NCBI RefSeq assembly: GCF_014196745.1
Contig: NZ_JACIEH010000003.1
Coordinates: forward strand, 558,001 to 622,000
DNA from: Sphingomonas kyeonggiensis
GTDB taxonomy: Bacteria; Pseudomonadota; Alphaproteobacteria; Sphingomonadales; Sphingomonadaceae
Reading direction: 5' to 3'
DNA length: 64,000 nucleotides
Numbering within the stretch: the stretch's first letter is position 1; every line of letters starts with the position of its first letter. This document shows positions 41,702 to 50,615 of this stretch, piece by piece. Position numbers and translations under genes: made by a program. The notes below the pieces were generated by a model. That model was not told the origin of the DNA. It did no database searches and worked only from the letters and a program-made list of their open reading frames with translations.

Positions 41702-44077
41702 ATGTTCGACAAGAAGACTGTATCGATCGAGTGGGGCGGCAAGACGCTGACTCTCGAAACGGGCAAGGTTGCCCGCCAGGCCGACGGCGCGGTGATCGCG
41801 ACCCTCGGCGAGACCGTGGTGCTCTGCGCCGTGACGGCCGCGAAGAGCGTGAAGGAAGGCCAGGACTTCTTCCCGCTCACCGTGCACTATCAGGAAAAGT
41901 TCAGCGCTGCCGGCCGCATCCCCGGCGGCTTCTTCAAGCGTGAGCGCGGCGCCACCGAGAAGGAGACCCTGGTCTCGCGTCTCATCGACCGCCCGATCCG
42001 CCCGCTGTTCCCGGAAGGCTTCTACAACGAGATCAACGCCATCGCTCAGGTGCTGAGCTATGACGGCGAGAACGAGCCGGACATCCTCGCGATGGTCGCC
42101 GCTTCGGCAGCGCTCACCATCTCGGGCGTGCCCTTCATGGGCCCGATCGGCGCCGCGCGCGTCGGCTACGTCAATGGCGAGTACGTCCTGAACCCGACCG
42201 ACGCCCAGGTTGCCGAAGGCGAGCTCGATCTCGTCGTCGCCGCTACCTATGACGCCGTGATGATGGTCGAATCGGAAGCCAAGGAGCTTTCGGAAGAGAT
42301 CATGCTCGGCGCCGTGCTGTTCGCGCACGACGCGTGCCGCGAGATCGTCAAGGCGATCGTCAAGCTCGCCGAGCAGGCTGCCAAGGAGCCGTGGGAAGTC
42401 GCGTCGTCGAACGACAACGCCAAGCTCAAGGCCTCGATCAAGAAGCTGATCGGCAAGGACATCACCGCCGCCTACAAGCTGACCGACAAGTCGGCCCGCT
42501 CGAACGCGCTCAACGAAGCGCGTGCGAAGGCGAAGGCGCAGTTCGCCGCCGACGGCCTCTCGCCCCAGGAAGTCATGGCCGGCATCAAGCTGACCAAGAA
42601 GCTGGAAGCAGAGATCGTCCGCACCGCCATCCTCAAGGACGGCAAGCGCATCGACGGCCGCACCACCACGCAGATCCGCCCGATCGAGGCGGAGACGCAC
42701 TTCCTCCCGCGTGCGCACGGCTCGGCCCTGTTCACCCGCGGCGAGACCCAGACGATTGCGACCGCGACGCTGGGCACCAAGGACGCCGAGCAGATGATCG
42801 ACGGTCTGGGTGGCCTGTCGTACCAGAACTTCATGCTGCACTATAACTTCCCGCCCTATTCGGTCGGCGAAGTCGGCCGCTTCGGTGCGCCGGGCCGCCG
42901 CGAAGTCGGTCACGGCAAGCTCGCCTGGCGCGCGCTGCACCCGGTGCTGCCGTCGAAGGAAGACTTCCCCTACACGATCCGCCTGACCAGCGACATCACC
43001 GAGTCGAACGGCTCGTCGTCGATGGCGTCGGTCTGCGGCGGTTCGCTCGCGATGATGGACGCCGGCGTGCCGATCAAGCGCCCGGTCTCGGGCATCGCCA
43101 TGGGCCTCATCCTCGAGGGCAAGGACTTCGCGATCCTGTCGGACATCCTGGGTGACGAAGATCACCTCGGCGACATGGACTTCAAGGTGGCGGGCACGTC
43201 CGAAGGCATCACCACGATGCAGATGGACATCAAGATCGCCGGCATCACCAAGGAGATCTTCGAAGCCGCGCTGAACCAGGCCAAGGACGGTCGCGCCCAC
43301 ATCCTGGGCGAGATGAACAAGGCCCTGTCGGCGACCCGCTCGGAGCTGTCGGCGCACGCACCGCGCATCGAGACCTTCACGATCGACAAGACCAAGATCC
43401 GTGACGTGATCGGTACCGGCGGCAAGGTGATCCGCGAGATCGTCGCCACCACCGGCGCCAAGGTCGACATCGACGACGAGGGCGTGATCAAGGTTTCGTC
43501 GTCGGACGTCTCGCAGATCGAAGCCGCGATCAACTGGATCAAGGGCATCGTCGAAGAGGCAGAGGTCGGCAAGATCTACAACGGCAAGGTCGTGAACCTC
43601 GTCGATTTCGGCGCCTTCGTGAACTTCATGGGCGGCAAGGACGGTCTCGTCCACGTCTCGGAGATCAAGAACGAGCGCGTCGAGAAGGTCTCGGACGTCC
43701 TGAGCGAAGGCCAGGAAGTCAAGGTCAAGGTCCTCGAGATCGATCCGCGCGGCAAGGTTCGCCTGTCGATGCGCGTCGTCGATCAGGAGACCGGCGAAGA
43801 GCTGGAAGATACCCGCCCGGCGCGTGAGCCGCGCGAGGGTGGCGATCGCGGTCCGCGCGGTGATCGTGGCGACCGTCGTCGCGACGGTGGCGGCGGCCGC
43901 GGTGGCGATCGTGACCGTGGTCCGCGCCGCGAGGGTGGTGACCGTGGCGATCGCGGCCCGCGCAGCGGCGGTGGCGACCGCGGTGATCGTGGCCCGCGTC
44001 GCGAGCGTTCGGAGTCGAAGGACGAGGGCGGCGAGAATATCGGCCTGCCGGCGTTCCTCACCGGCAGCGACGACTGA
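41702..44077 (+). CDS. pnp: Polynucleotide phosphorylase
   Basis: PNPase degrades RNA 3' to 5' with phosphate. The 791-residue protein has two RNase PH domains (PGGFFKRERGATEKETLVSRLIDRPIRPLFPEGF; YNFPPYSVGEVGRFGAPGRREVGHGKLAWRAL), an active-site region SDITESNGSSSMASVCGGSLAMMDAGVP, then KH (IRDVIGTGGKVIREIVATTGA) and S1 (GKIYNGKVVNLVDFGAFVNFMGGKDGLVH) domains. The C-terminus is about 80 residues of Gly/Arg/Asp repeats (GDRGDRG, GGRGGDRDRG), longer than in many bacteria and likely a disordered RNA- or RNase E-contact tail. Confidence 0.97.
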   Translation: MFDKKTVSIEWGGKTLTLETGKVARQADGAVIATLGETVVLCAVTAAKSVKEGQDFFPLTVHYQEKFSAAGRIPGGFFKRERGATEKETLVSRLIDRPIRPLFPEGFYNEINAIAQVLSYDGENEPDILAMVAASAALTISGVPFMGPIGAARVGYVNGEYVLNPTDAQVAEGELDLVVAATYDAVMMVESEAKELSEEIMLGAVLFAHDACREIVKAIVKLAEQAAKEPWEVASSNDNAKLKASIKKLIGKDITAAYKLTDKSARSNALNEARAKAKAQFAADGLSPQEVMAGIKLTKKLEAEIVRTAILKDGKRIDGRTTTQIRPIEAETHFLPRAHGSALFTRGETQTIATATLGTKDAEQMIDGLGGLSYQNFMLHYNFPPYSVGEVGRFGAPGRREVGHGKLAWRALHPVLPSKEDFPYTIRLTSDITESNGSSSMASVCGGSLAMMDAGVPIKRPVSGIAMGLILEGKDFAILSDILGDEDHLGDMDFKVAGTSEGITTMQMDIKIAGITKEIFEAALNQAKDGRAHILGEMNKALSATRSELSAHAPRIETFTIDKTKIRDVIGTGGKVIREIVATTGAKVDIDDEGVIKVSSSDVSQIEAAINWIKGIVEEAEVGKIYNGKVVNLVDFGAFVNFMGGKDGLVHVSEIKNERVEKVSDVLSEGQEVKVKVLEIDPRGKVRLSMRVVDQETGEELEDTRPAREPREGGDRGPRGDRGDRRRDGGGGRGGDRDRGPRREGGDRGDRGPRSGGGDRGDRGPRRERSESKDEGGENIGLPAFLTGSDD

Positions 44078-44106
44078 TCGCTTCGGTAGAACCGACGAAA
44101 TGAAGA

Positions 44107-44133
44107 GGGGTCCGGGAAACCGGGCCCCTTTTT
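44107..44133 (+). terminator. Intrinsic terminator after pnp
   Basis: GGGGTCCGG-GAAA-CCGGGCCCC forms a 9-bp stem with a GNRA loop, followed by TTTTT. It starts 29 bases after the pnp stop and separates pnp from the convergent DUF4280 gene. Confidence 0.88.
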
Positions 44134-44146
44134 CGTGGCGGACGGC

Positions 44147-44539
44147 CTAGCCCCGGGCGATCACGCTTTCCTGCCCGGGCTCGTCGATCCGGATCTCGCC
44201 CAGCCAGGCGCACAGGCACATCGAGCCCATGCACAGCGCCGGTACGCCGTCGAGCAGCACTTCGGGGGCGCCCGGGAACCAGGGCGAAGTCGTCACCGGA
44301 ACGCACGGCATCGGGGTCAGTACCCCCTGCGCCGCGGCAGTCGCCGCTGCGACCTCGGGATTGGCGAGGCTCCTGCAGAGCCCGAACGCGGGGATGTTCT
44401 CGAACGGCACGAAATCCCGGATCGTCGCGGCCGGCAGCCCGTCTGCCAGCACCGGGACTTCGGGCGGCACGATCATCGGCATCGGCACGGTGCCGAAGCT
44501 GCACGAAAGGACCGAGCCGAGGCTGACCAGCTGGGGCAT
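44147..44539 (-). CDS. DUF4280 PAAR-like protein
   Basis: The 130-residue protein matches the DUF4280/PAAR-like family: CSFGTVPMPMIVPP near the start, AATAAAQGVLTPMPCVPVTTSPWFPGAPEVLLDGVPAL and CMGSMCLCAWLGEIRIDEPG, with repeated Cys that may bind a metal at a pointed tip. In contractile injection systems and type VI secretion, such proteins sit on the spike. The gene is divergent from a spike-like gpV gene 107 bases away, with no sheath or tube gene nearby. An orphan tip used in trans is possible. Confidence 0.82.
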   Translation of the reverse strand: MPQLVSLGSVLSCSFGTVPMPMIVPPEVPVLADGLPAATIRDFVPFENIPAFGLCRSLANPEVAAATAAAQGVLTPMPCVPVTTSPWFPGAPEVLLDGVPALCMGSMCLCAWLGEIRIDEPGQESVIARG

Positions 44540-44646
44540 GCTGCCTTGGCTATCGGCAGCGGGGCGCTTCTGTCGAGCAAAACCGCATGGCTTGCCCCGC
44601 GGGCGGAATCCCCTGATCCTGTCCCGGTATCGCGGGAGAGGCGGGG

Positions 44647-45240
44647 ATGAAGCAGTTCTGGGGAAAATATCGCGGGGTCGTCGTCGACAATGCGGATCCG
44701 CTGATGCTCGGCCGGCTCCAGGTGATGGTGCCGATGGTGCTCGGCGAGGTGGCGAGTGCCTGGGCGATGCCCTGCGTCCCCTATGCCGGGTCGCAGGTCG
44801 GCTTCTACATGATGCCGCCGGTCGGCGCCGCGGTGTGGGTGGAGTTCGAGGGCGGCGATCCCGACTATCCGATCTGGGCCGGCTGCTATTGGCGCGAGGG
44901 CGAGCGCCCCGCCGAGGCCGAATTGCCGACGATGCGGATGATCCAGACCAGCTCGGGCAAGCTGCTGTTCAACGACCTGCCGGGCGAAGGCGGCTTCACC
45001 CTGACCGTCACCGATCCCGCCGTGGCGGTGCCCGTGGTGGTCAGCGGATCGAGCAGCGGGGTGACGATCAGCCTGGCCGAGATCCGGATCACGATGAACG
45101 AATCCGGCGTCAACATCCTCGCCGAGCCGGGCACGCTTGCCGTGACGATGGAGGGCTTCACGCTCGCGCATGGCTCGGCGATGGTGAACGGTGTCGAGCC
45201 CGAGGTGACGATCAACGAGGGCACGTTAACCTTGCTCTGA
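44647..45240 (+). CDS. Phage baseplate/VgrG-like spike protein (gpV / gp5 OB-fold)
   Basis: The 197-residue protein begins with a gp5/gpV OB domain: FWGKYRGVVVDNADPLMLGRLQVMVPMVLGE, MPCVPYAG...GFYMMPPVGAAVWVEFEGGDPDYPIWAGCYW. Then comes a repeating beta-strand part (GVTISLAEIRITMNESGVNILAEPGTLAVTMEGFTL) likely to form a short beta-helix spike. It looks complete but short. It pairs with the divergent PAAR-like gene. No phage or type VI core genes are nearby, so it may be a remnant or an orphan spike. Confidence 0.85.
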   Translation: MKQFWGKYRGVVVDNADPLMLGRLQVMVPMVLGEVASAWAMPCVPYAGSQVGFYMMPPVGAAVWVEFEGGDPDYPIWAGCYWREGERPAEAELPTMRMIQTSSGKLLFNDLPGEGGFTLTVTDPAVAVPVVVSGSSSGVTISLAEIRITMNESGVNILAEPGTLAVTMEGFTLAHGSAMVNGVEPEVTINEGTLTLL

Positions 45241-45357
45241 GCTTTCCCGTTGCGTCGGGGGCCGCTTGTCGGCGACAAGGGGCTGGCCGTCTTGTTCTGG
45301 ATCAGCGCATCAGGGGCCGCGGTGCGCTATTCTCGGCGGCAGGCAAGGGTTGGGGCG

Positions 45358-46368
45358 ATGACACGGGCCCATGGCGATGTGCGGTGGCTGGAAGGCTTGC
45401 CGGTCCTCCGGGAGCGGCCATGGCTGCAGCTCGGCCTGACTCTGGCGATCACCGGCATTGCGCTGCTGCTCCGGCTCGCGATCGGGCGCTTCCTGCCGCC
45501 CGGCCTGCCCTATGCGACCTTCTTCCCGGCGGTGATCGTCATCGCCTTCCTGTTCGGCGCGCGCGCCGGGCTGCTCTCGGCGGTGCTGGGCGGGATACTC
45601 GGCTGGCTGCTGTTCATCCGCGATCCGTTCGAGGCGCCGCTGCCCGGCATGGCGCCGTCGCTGCTGCTCTACCTCACCGCCGACATACTGATTCTCCTGC
45701 TGTTCCACTGGATGCAGGCGGCGACCGCGAGCCTGGTCGAACAGCGCGAGCGCAACCACCGCCTGGCCGAGACGCGCACCCTGCTGTTCCACGAGCTGCA
45801 GCACCGCGTGTCGAACAATCTCCAGGTCGCCGCCGGGCTGCTCGCGCTGCAGAAGCGCCATGTCGAGGATCCCGAGGCCCAGGCGGCGCTCGACGAGGCG
45901 GTGCGGCGGATCGGGACGATCGGGCGGATCAGCCGCCAGCTCTATCGTTCCGATGGCCGGGCGCAGGACATGCGGGCGCTGCTCGGCCCGCTGGTCGAGA
46001 ATGTGATCGAAGCCAATGGCAAATGGGTCGAGGTGACGATCGAGGACCCGGACGCGCTCCAGCTCGCGCCCGACGCGGCGGTGCCGGTCGCGCTGATCGT
46101 CGCCGAGGCGGTCGCCAACGCGATCGAGCATGGCTTTGCCGCGCGGGACGAGGGCCAGGTCACGATCCGCTGTCTCGCGCTGGAATCGGGCTTCGCCATC
46201 GAGATCGAGGATGACGGGCAGGGGCTGCGCGAGGCGTTCGACATCACTCGCCATGCCAGCCTGGGACTGCACATCGCCGGCACCCTGGCGAGCCAGCTCG
46301 GCGGCCGCTTCGAGATGGAGGCGCTGCCCGGCGGCGCGCTCGCCCGGCTGACTGTGCCCGGCGGCTAG
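45358..46368 (+). CDS. Membrane sensor histidine kinase (HisKA_2 type, DUF4118-like N-terminus)
   Basis: The 336-residue protein has four hydrophobic segments in its first 120 residues (TLAITGIALLLRLAIG, TFFPAVIVIAFLFGARAGLLSAVLGGILGWLLFI, LLLYLTADILILLLF), resembling a DUF4118 sensor. The HisKA_2 motif LLFHELQHRVSNNLQVAAGLLALQ carries the phospho-acceptor His, and an ATPase domain follows (VIVAEAVANAIEHGF, IEIEDDGQGL, SLGLHIAGTLASQLGG). This kinase class acts in the alphaproteobacterial general stress and light pathways. No response regulator lies beside it. It is convergent with the LysR gene, overlapping by 4 bases. Confidence 0.9.
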   Translation: MTRAHGDVRWLEGLPVLRERPWLQLGLTLAITGIALLLRLAIGRFLPPGLPYATFFPAVIVIAFLFGARAGLLSAVLGGILGWLLFIRDPFEAPLPGMAPSLLLYLTADILILLLFHWMQAATASLVEQRERNHRLAETRTLLFHELQHRVSNNLQVAAGLLALQKRHVEDPEAQAALDEAVRRIGTIGRISRQLYRSDGRAQDMRALLGPLVENVIEANGKWVEVTIEDPDALQLAPDAAVPVALIVAEAVANAIEHGFAARDEGQVTIRCLALESGFAIEIEDDGQGLREAFDITRHASLGLHIAGTLASQLGGRFEMEALPGGALARLTVPGG

Positions 46369-47258
46369 GCCCGGTAGCGCAGCGCCTCGACGATCGCCGC
46401 AAAGGCCGGGGTCGGCTGGCGGCGGCTCGGATAGAAGAGGTGATAGCCCTCGAAGGGCGGCGACCATTCCTCGAGCACCGCCTCGAGCTTGCCGCTCTCC
46501 AGATGCTCGCGGACCAGGTCGACCATCAGATAGGCGATGCCGAAGTCGTCCAGCGCGGCGTCGCGGCACTGGTAGATGGTGTTGAAGGTCAGCTGCCCCT
46601 CCACCCGCACCCGCTGCGCCCGGCCGGCCCGCTCGAATTCCCAGGCATAGAGCCCGCCATAGGTGGGCAGGCGCAGGTTGATGCAGCAATGCTCGGCCAG
46701 GTCGTGCGGTACGCGTGGGCGCCCGCGCCGGGCGAAATAATCGGGCGTCGCCACCGCCAGCATCCGTACCGGCGGGCCGATCGGCACGGCGATCATGTCC
46801 TTGTCGATGCTCTCGCCCAGCCGCACGCCCGCGTCGAACTTCTCGGCGACGATATCGGTCAGCCGGTAATCGGCCTCGATCTCCACCTTGATGTCGGGAT
46901 GCTCGGCCAGCACGCCGCGCAGCCGGGGCCACAGCACCGTCTGGAGCGAGAATTCGTCGGCGGTGATGCGGATATTGCCGGCGGGGCGCTCGCGCAGGTC
47001 GTTGAGCGCGGCGACATGCGTCTCGATCTCGTCGAGATGGAAGGCCACCGAGCGCAGCATCCGCTCGCCTGCCTCGGTGGGGGTGACGCTGCGCGTGGTG
47101 CGGTTGAGCAGGCGGACGCCCAGCCGCTCCTCCAGCGCGCGCATGCAATGGCTGAGCGCCGAGGGGGTGACGCCAAGCTGCGCCGCGGCGCGGGTGAAGC
47201 TCTTCTCGCGCGCCACCGCGACAAAGGCGGAGAGATCCGCCAGGTCCTGCCGGTTCAT
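46365..47258 (-). CDS. LysR-family transcriptional regulator
   Basis: This 297-residue protein begins with the LysR helix-turn-helix: DLSAFVAVAREKSFTRAAAQLGVTPSALSHCMRALEERLGVRLLNRTTRSVTPTEAG. An effector-binding domain of two lobes follows (HPDIKVEIEADYRLTDIVAEKFDAGVRLGE). It resembles the AaeR/DmlR branch. It is divergent from the aldo/keto reductase and alcohol dehydrogenase genes, with 108 bases between starts, and so probably controls them in response to an aldehyde or related compound. Confidence 0.92.
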   Translation of the reverse strand: MNRQDLADLSAFVAVAREKSFTRAAAQLGVTPSALSHCMRALEERLGVRLLNRTTRSVTPTEAGERMLRSVAFHLDEIETHVAALNDLRERPAGNIRITADEFSLQTVLWPRLRGVLAEHPDIKVEIEADYRLTDIVAEKFDAGVRLGESIDKDMIAVPIGPPVRMLAVATPDYFARRGRPRVPHDLAEHCCINLRLPTYGGLYAWEFERAGRAQRVRVEGQLTFNTIYQCRDAALDDFGIAYLMVDLVREHLESGKLEAVLEEWSPPFEGYHLFYPSRRQPTPAFAAIVEALRYRA

Positions 47259-47366
47259 TGCTGAATATTACTCACAAACCCGTTCAGATTACAGCCACTA
47301 ATCGCGCGGCGGATCCGGCTTATCTCTCCTGCGCACGGGGCATCCCCAATCTCAGGAAGACATCAG

Positions 47367-48356
47367 ATGCAGAAGCGCATTCTCGGCAGCGGCCTGGAGG
47401 TCTCGGCCATTGGCTATGGCTGCATGGGCCTCGATTTCGCCTATGGCAGCAAGCTCGGCAGCGCGGAGAGCAGTGCGCTGCTGCGTGCCGCGGTCGAGCG
47501 CGGAGTGACCTTCTTCGATACCGCCGAAGTCTATGGCCCCTTCTCGAACGAGACGCTGGTCGGCGAGGCGCTGCGCCCGGTGCGCGACCAGGTGGTGATC
47601 GCCACCAAGTTCGGCTTCAACATCGAGGGCGGCGTGCAGCAGCCGGGGCTGAACAGCCGGCCCGAGCATATCCGCGCGGTCGCCGATGCCTCGCTCCAGC
47701 GGCTCGGCATCGAGCAGATCGACCTGTTCTACCAGCACCGGGTCGATCCCGCGGTGCCGATCGAGGAGGTCGCCGGTGCGGTCGGCGCGCTGATCGCCGA
47801 AGGCAAGGTCAAGCATTTCGGCCTGTCCGAGCCGAGCGCCGAGACCGCGCGCCGCGCCCACGCCGTCCAGCCGGTCACCGCGATCCAGAACGAATATTCG
47901 CTGTGGACGCGTGGCGTCGAGACCAACGGCATCTTCGAGGTCTGCGAGGAGCTGGGTATCGGCCTGGTGCCGTACAGCCCGCTCGGCCGCGGCTTCCTCA
48001 CGGGTGCGATGAGCCAGGACACTGCGTTCGGCGAAGGCGATTTCCGCGCCAAGCTCCCCCGCTTCACGCCCGAGGCGCTGGCGAAGAACCAGGCGCTGGT
48101 CGATCTGCTCAAGCGGATCGCCGCGGAAAAGCAGGGCACCCCCGCCCAGGTCGCGCTTGCCTGGATCCTCGCCCAGAAGCCCTGGATCGTGCCGATCCCC
48201 GGCACCACCAAGCTCCACCGGCTCGAGGAGAATCTCGGTGCCGCCGAGCTGACGCTCACCCCCGGGGACCTTGCCGGCATCGCCGCTGCGCTCGCCGAAA
48301 TCGATGTCGAGGGCGAACGCTATCCCGAGCAGCTGATGTCCACCGTCGGCCGCTGA
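47367..48356 (+). CDS. Aldo/keto reductase
   Basis: The 329-residue NADPH-dependent oxidoreductase shows the AKR landmarks: MGLDFAYGS, TFFDTAEVYGPFSNETLVGEALRPVRDQVVIATKFG, SLQRLGIEQIDLFYQHRVDPAVPIEEVAGAVGALIAEGKVKHFGLSEPSAETARRAH, and PIPGTTKLHRLEENLGAAEL. The catalytic tetrad Asp-Tyr-Lys-His can be placed in these segments. It is close to YhdN/AKR13-type reductases. It leads a two-gene unit with a zinc alcohol dehydrogenase and is divergent from a LysR regulator. Confidence 0.93.
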   Translation: MQKRILGSGLEVSAIGYGCMGLDFAYGSKLGSAESSALLRAAVERGVTFFDTAEVYGPFSNETLVGEALRPVRDQVVIATKFGFNIEGGVQQPGLNSRPEHIRAVADASLQRLGIEQIDLFYQHRVDPAVPIEEVAGAVGALIAEGKVKHFGLSEPSAETARRAHAVQPVTAIQNEYSLWTRGVETNGIFEVCEELGIGLVPYSPLGRGFLTGAMSQDTAFGEGDFRAKLPRFTPEALAKNQALVDLLKRIAAEKQGTPAQVALAWILAQKPWIVPIPGTTKLHRLEENLGAAELTLTPGDLAGIAAALAEIDVEGERYPEQLMSTVGR

Positions 48357-48393
48357 TCCCCCTTCCCAATATTCCAAGCAAACAGGGACCAAC

Positions 48394-49461
48394 ATGACCA
48401 CCCAAGCCAAGGCCTATGCCGCCCAGTCGGCCACCACGCCGCTCGCTCCCTTCACATTCGAGCGCCGCGACCTGCTGCCCGACGACGTCTCGATCGACAT
48501 CCTGTTCTGCGGCGTCTGCCATTCGGACCTGCACACCGTGCGCAGCGAATGGGACGGCACGCTGTTTCCCAGCGTCCCCGGCCACGAGATCGTCGGCCGC
48601 GTTTCCGCGGTGGGCGGCGACGTCACCAAGTTCGCGGTGGGCGACCTGGTCGGTGTCGGCTGCATGGTCGACAGCTGCGGCCATTGCCCGTCCTGCGATG
48701 CCGGCGAGGAGCAATATTGCGAGACCACCGGCTTCGTCGGCACCTATAACGGCCCGGACGCGCATCTCGGCGGCCACACCTTTGGCGGCTATTCCGATCA
48801 CATCGTCGTGAAGGAGGGCTTCGTCCTCAAGGTCAGCCATGACGAGAAGGACCTGGCCGCGGTCGCGCCTTTGCTCTGCGCCGGCATCACCACCTATTCG
48901 CCGCTCCGCCACTGGAATGCCGGCCCGGGCAAGAAGGTCGGCGTGGTCGGCATCGGTGGCCTCGGCCACATGGGCATCAAGATCGCCGCGGCGATGGGCG
49001 CGCATGTCGTCGCCTTCACCACTTCGGCGTCCAAGATCGAGGATGCCAGGAAGCTCGGCGCGCATGAAGTGGTCGTCTCGCGCAATGCCGAGGAGATGGC
49101 GGCGCATGCGAACAGCTTCGACTTCATCCTCAACACGGTTGCCGCGAGCCACAATCTCGATGACTTCACGGCACTGCTGAAGCGCGACGGCACGCTCACC
49201 CTGGTCGGCGTTCCCGAGCACGAACATCCGAGCCCGTCGGTGATGAACCTCGTGTTCAAGCGCCGCTCGATCGCCGGCTCGCTGATCGGCGGCATCGCCG
49301 AGACGCAGGAGATGCTCGATTTCTGCCACCAGCATGGGCTGACCGCGGACATCGAGACGATCCGCATGGACGAGATCGAGACGGCTTACGACCGGATGGT
49401 GAAGAGCGACGTGAAGTACCGCTTCGTCATCGACATGGCGTCACTGAAGCAGGAAGGCTGA
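48394..49461 (+). CDS. Zinc-dependent NAD(P) alcohol dehydrogenase (cinnamyl-alcohol type)
   Basis: The 355-residue enzyme reduces aldehydes or oxidises alcohols. Catalytic zinc ligands are in FCGVCHSDLHTVRSEW and the GHEIVG segment. Structural-zinc Cys residues lie in CGHCPSCDAGEEQYC, followed by the nucleotide-binding fold KVGVVGIGGLGHMGIKIA. It resembles YahK/AdhC-type cinnamyl alcohol dehydrogenases. It follows the aldo/keto reductase by 37 bases, suggesting a joint aldehyde detoxification role under the LysR protein. Confidence 0.93.
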   Translation: MTTQAKAYAAQSATTPLAPFTFERRDLLPDDVSIDILFCGVCHSDLHTVRSEWDGTLFPSVPGHEIVGRVSAVGGDVTKFAVGDLVGVGCMVDSCGHCPSCDAGEEQYCETTGFVGTYNGPDAHLGGHTFGGYSDHIVVKEGFVLKVSHDEKDLAAVAPLLCAGITTYSPLRHWNAGPGKKVGVVGIGGLGHMGIKIAAAMGAHVVAFTTSASKIEDARKLGAHEVVVSRNAEEMAAHANSFDFILNTVAASHNLDDFTALLKRDGTLTLVGVPEHEHPSPSVMNLVFKRRSIAGSLIGGIAETQEMLDFCHQHGLTADIETIRMDEIETAYDRMVKSDVKYRFVIDMASLKQEG

Positions 49462-49715
49462 GGGCGCCAGCCGGCGTCCTCCACCGGGGCCGGCGCGTCG
49501 CCGCCGGCTGCCGGCCACCGGCGCCGTGGCTTCCCTGCGGGGGAGCCGCGGCGGCCGCGCGCCTTCGGCGACCATCGTCGAGGCGATCACACCGAACGCG
49601 ATCAGCGCGGTCATTCTGTGAGCTTGCCGGTCCATGGCAGCAGAAAAGCGCATCGCGGGCGCGCGCGACATTCGGGAGATCGCCGCTCCGGGATCGCCCT
49701 TGCGGGGTTCCGCTT

Positions 49716-50090
49716 AAGTAGAAGGGGAAGTGGGGAGCTTCTGTTGCCCGGTGCTCCCCGTACCGCTGGATTCCCCTTCTGTTGCCCGGTGGGGTCCAAC
49801 CGCGCATTTTAGAATAACCTTAAGCCGTTAGGCCGTGGGGTTACGCCGCAATAGCGAGTGCTTCGTTATCGTTGGCACTTGTGTTTCAGACCGTCACAGT
49901 GGCCCAAGCTGAGAGATAGATAGCGCTTTTCAACACACGTCGATCCTAGTTCGGCCCCGTCAGCAACTGCCTTAAGCAGGTAGCTGGTGGTGGAGCCGCC
50001 GGGTACCGCCCCCGGGTCCGCTGCGCCTATTGCACGCCTTCGTTTATCCCCATAGCTGACCGAAGCCAGCGAACCCCATATAGGGGCGGA
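49716..50090 (-). ncRNA. ssrA: Two-piece (circularly permuted) tmRNA
   Basis: On the minus strand a tag frame at 49841-49876 reads ANDNEALAIAA then TAA, which is a tmRNA proteolysis tag. Upstream in transcription order is the acceptor piece with a T-arm-like stem and the 3' end CGGCTCCACCA (CCA ending at 49988). About 30 bases further, the coding piece starts GGGGCCGAACTAGGATCGAC at 49958. GGGGCCG pairs with CGGCTCC as an acceptor stem, so the gene is permuted. Two hairpins with the same 14-base loop ACCGGGCAACAGAA (49732-49794) form the pseudoknot region. The outer ends (about 50090 and 49716) are estimates. Confidence 0.93.
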
Positions 50091-50170
50091 ATCGATTAAT
50101 GAAAAGGTCAGGTGGAATTACCTAAGGCCTTCACAGTGCCGCAAACACTTGGCATGGACGTTTGTAACCG

Positions 50171-50602
50171 ATGTTGACTCAGCGTTCCCGCTACGCCCTT
50201 CGCGCGATGCTCTTTCTGGCCGGACAGCCAGCGGCAGGCGCGCCCACGCCGATGAACCGCATCGCGGCCGAGGCGAACGTGCCCCGCAAGTTCCTCGAGC
50301 TGATCCTCGCCGACCTGCGCGAAGCCGGCTTCCTCAGCTCGACCCGCGGCAAGGCCGGCGGCTACCGCCTGGCGCGGCCCAAGCACCTCATCTCGCTCGG
50401 CGAGATCATCCGGGTGATCGAGGGGCCGCTGGCGCTGGTCCCCTGTGTCAGCCGCACCGCTTACCGCCCGTGCAACGACTGCAAGGACGAGGCGAGCTGC
50501 GCCATCCGCCATGCGATGGCGCGCGTGCGCGACGAGACGGCGCGCATCCTCGACGGCACCAGCCTGGCCGATGCCACGGCCGAGGATCTCGCCGCGGCCT
50601 GA
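50171..50602 (+). CDS. Rrf2-family transcriptional regulator
   Basis: This 143-residue protein has the Rrf2 helix-turn-helix (RSRYALRAMLFLAGQ, MNRIAAEANVPRKFLELILADLREAGFLSSTRGKAGGYRLAR) and a Cys-rich part (PCVSRTAYRPCNDCKDEASCAIRH) with four Cys that could hold an Fe-S cluster, as in IscR, NsrR or RirA. It is divergent from ssrA. The target genes are not evident. The ATG at 50171 lies just after TTGTAACC, with no strong ribosome site. Confidence 0.9.
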   Translation: MLTQRSRYALRAMLFLAGQPAAGAPTPMNRIAAEANVPRKFLELILADLREAGFLSSTRGKAGGYRLARPKHLISLGEIIRVIEGPLALVPCVSRTAYRPCNDCKDEASCAIRHAMARVRDETARILDGTSLADATAEDLAAA

Positions 50603-50615
50603 TCGCCGCGCCTGC

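Noticed and set aside
41234..43654. 806-codon open frame on the minus strand opposite pnp
   Set aside because: Same reason: the plus strand encodes complete PNPase and the antisense reading has no motifs.
43840..44020. Regular short DNA repeats in the pnp 3' end, considered as a CRISPR-like or tandem array
   Set aside because: The repeats follow the codon frame (Gly, Asp, Arg) and have no spacers; they are a coding repeat.
49462..49715. Search for a protein gene between the alcohol dehydrogenase and ssrA
   Set aside because: Only short Arg/Pro-rich frames are found, without ribosome sites or motifs.
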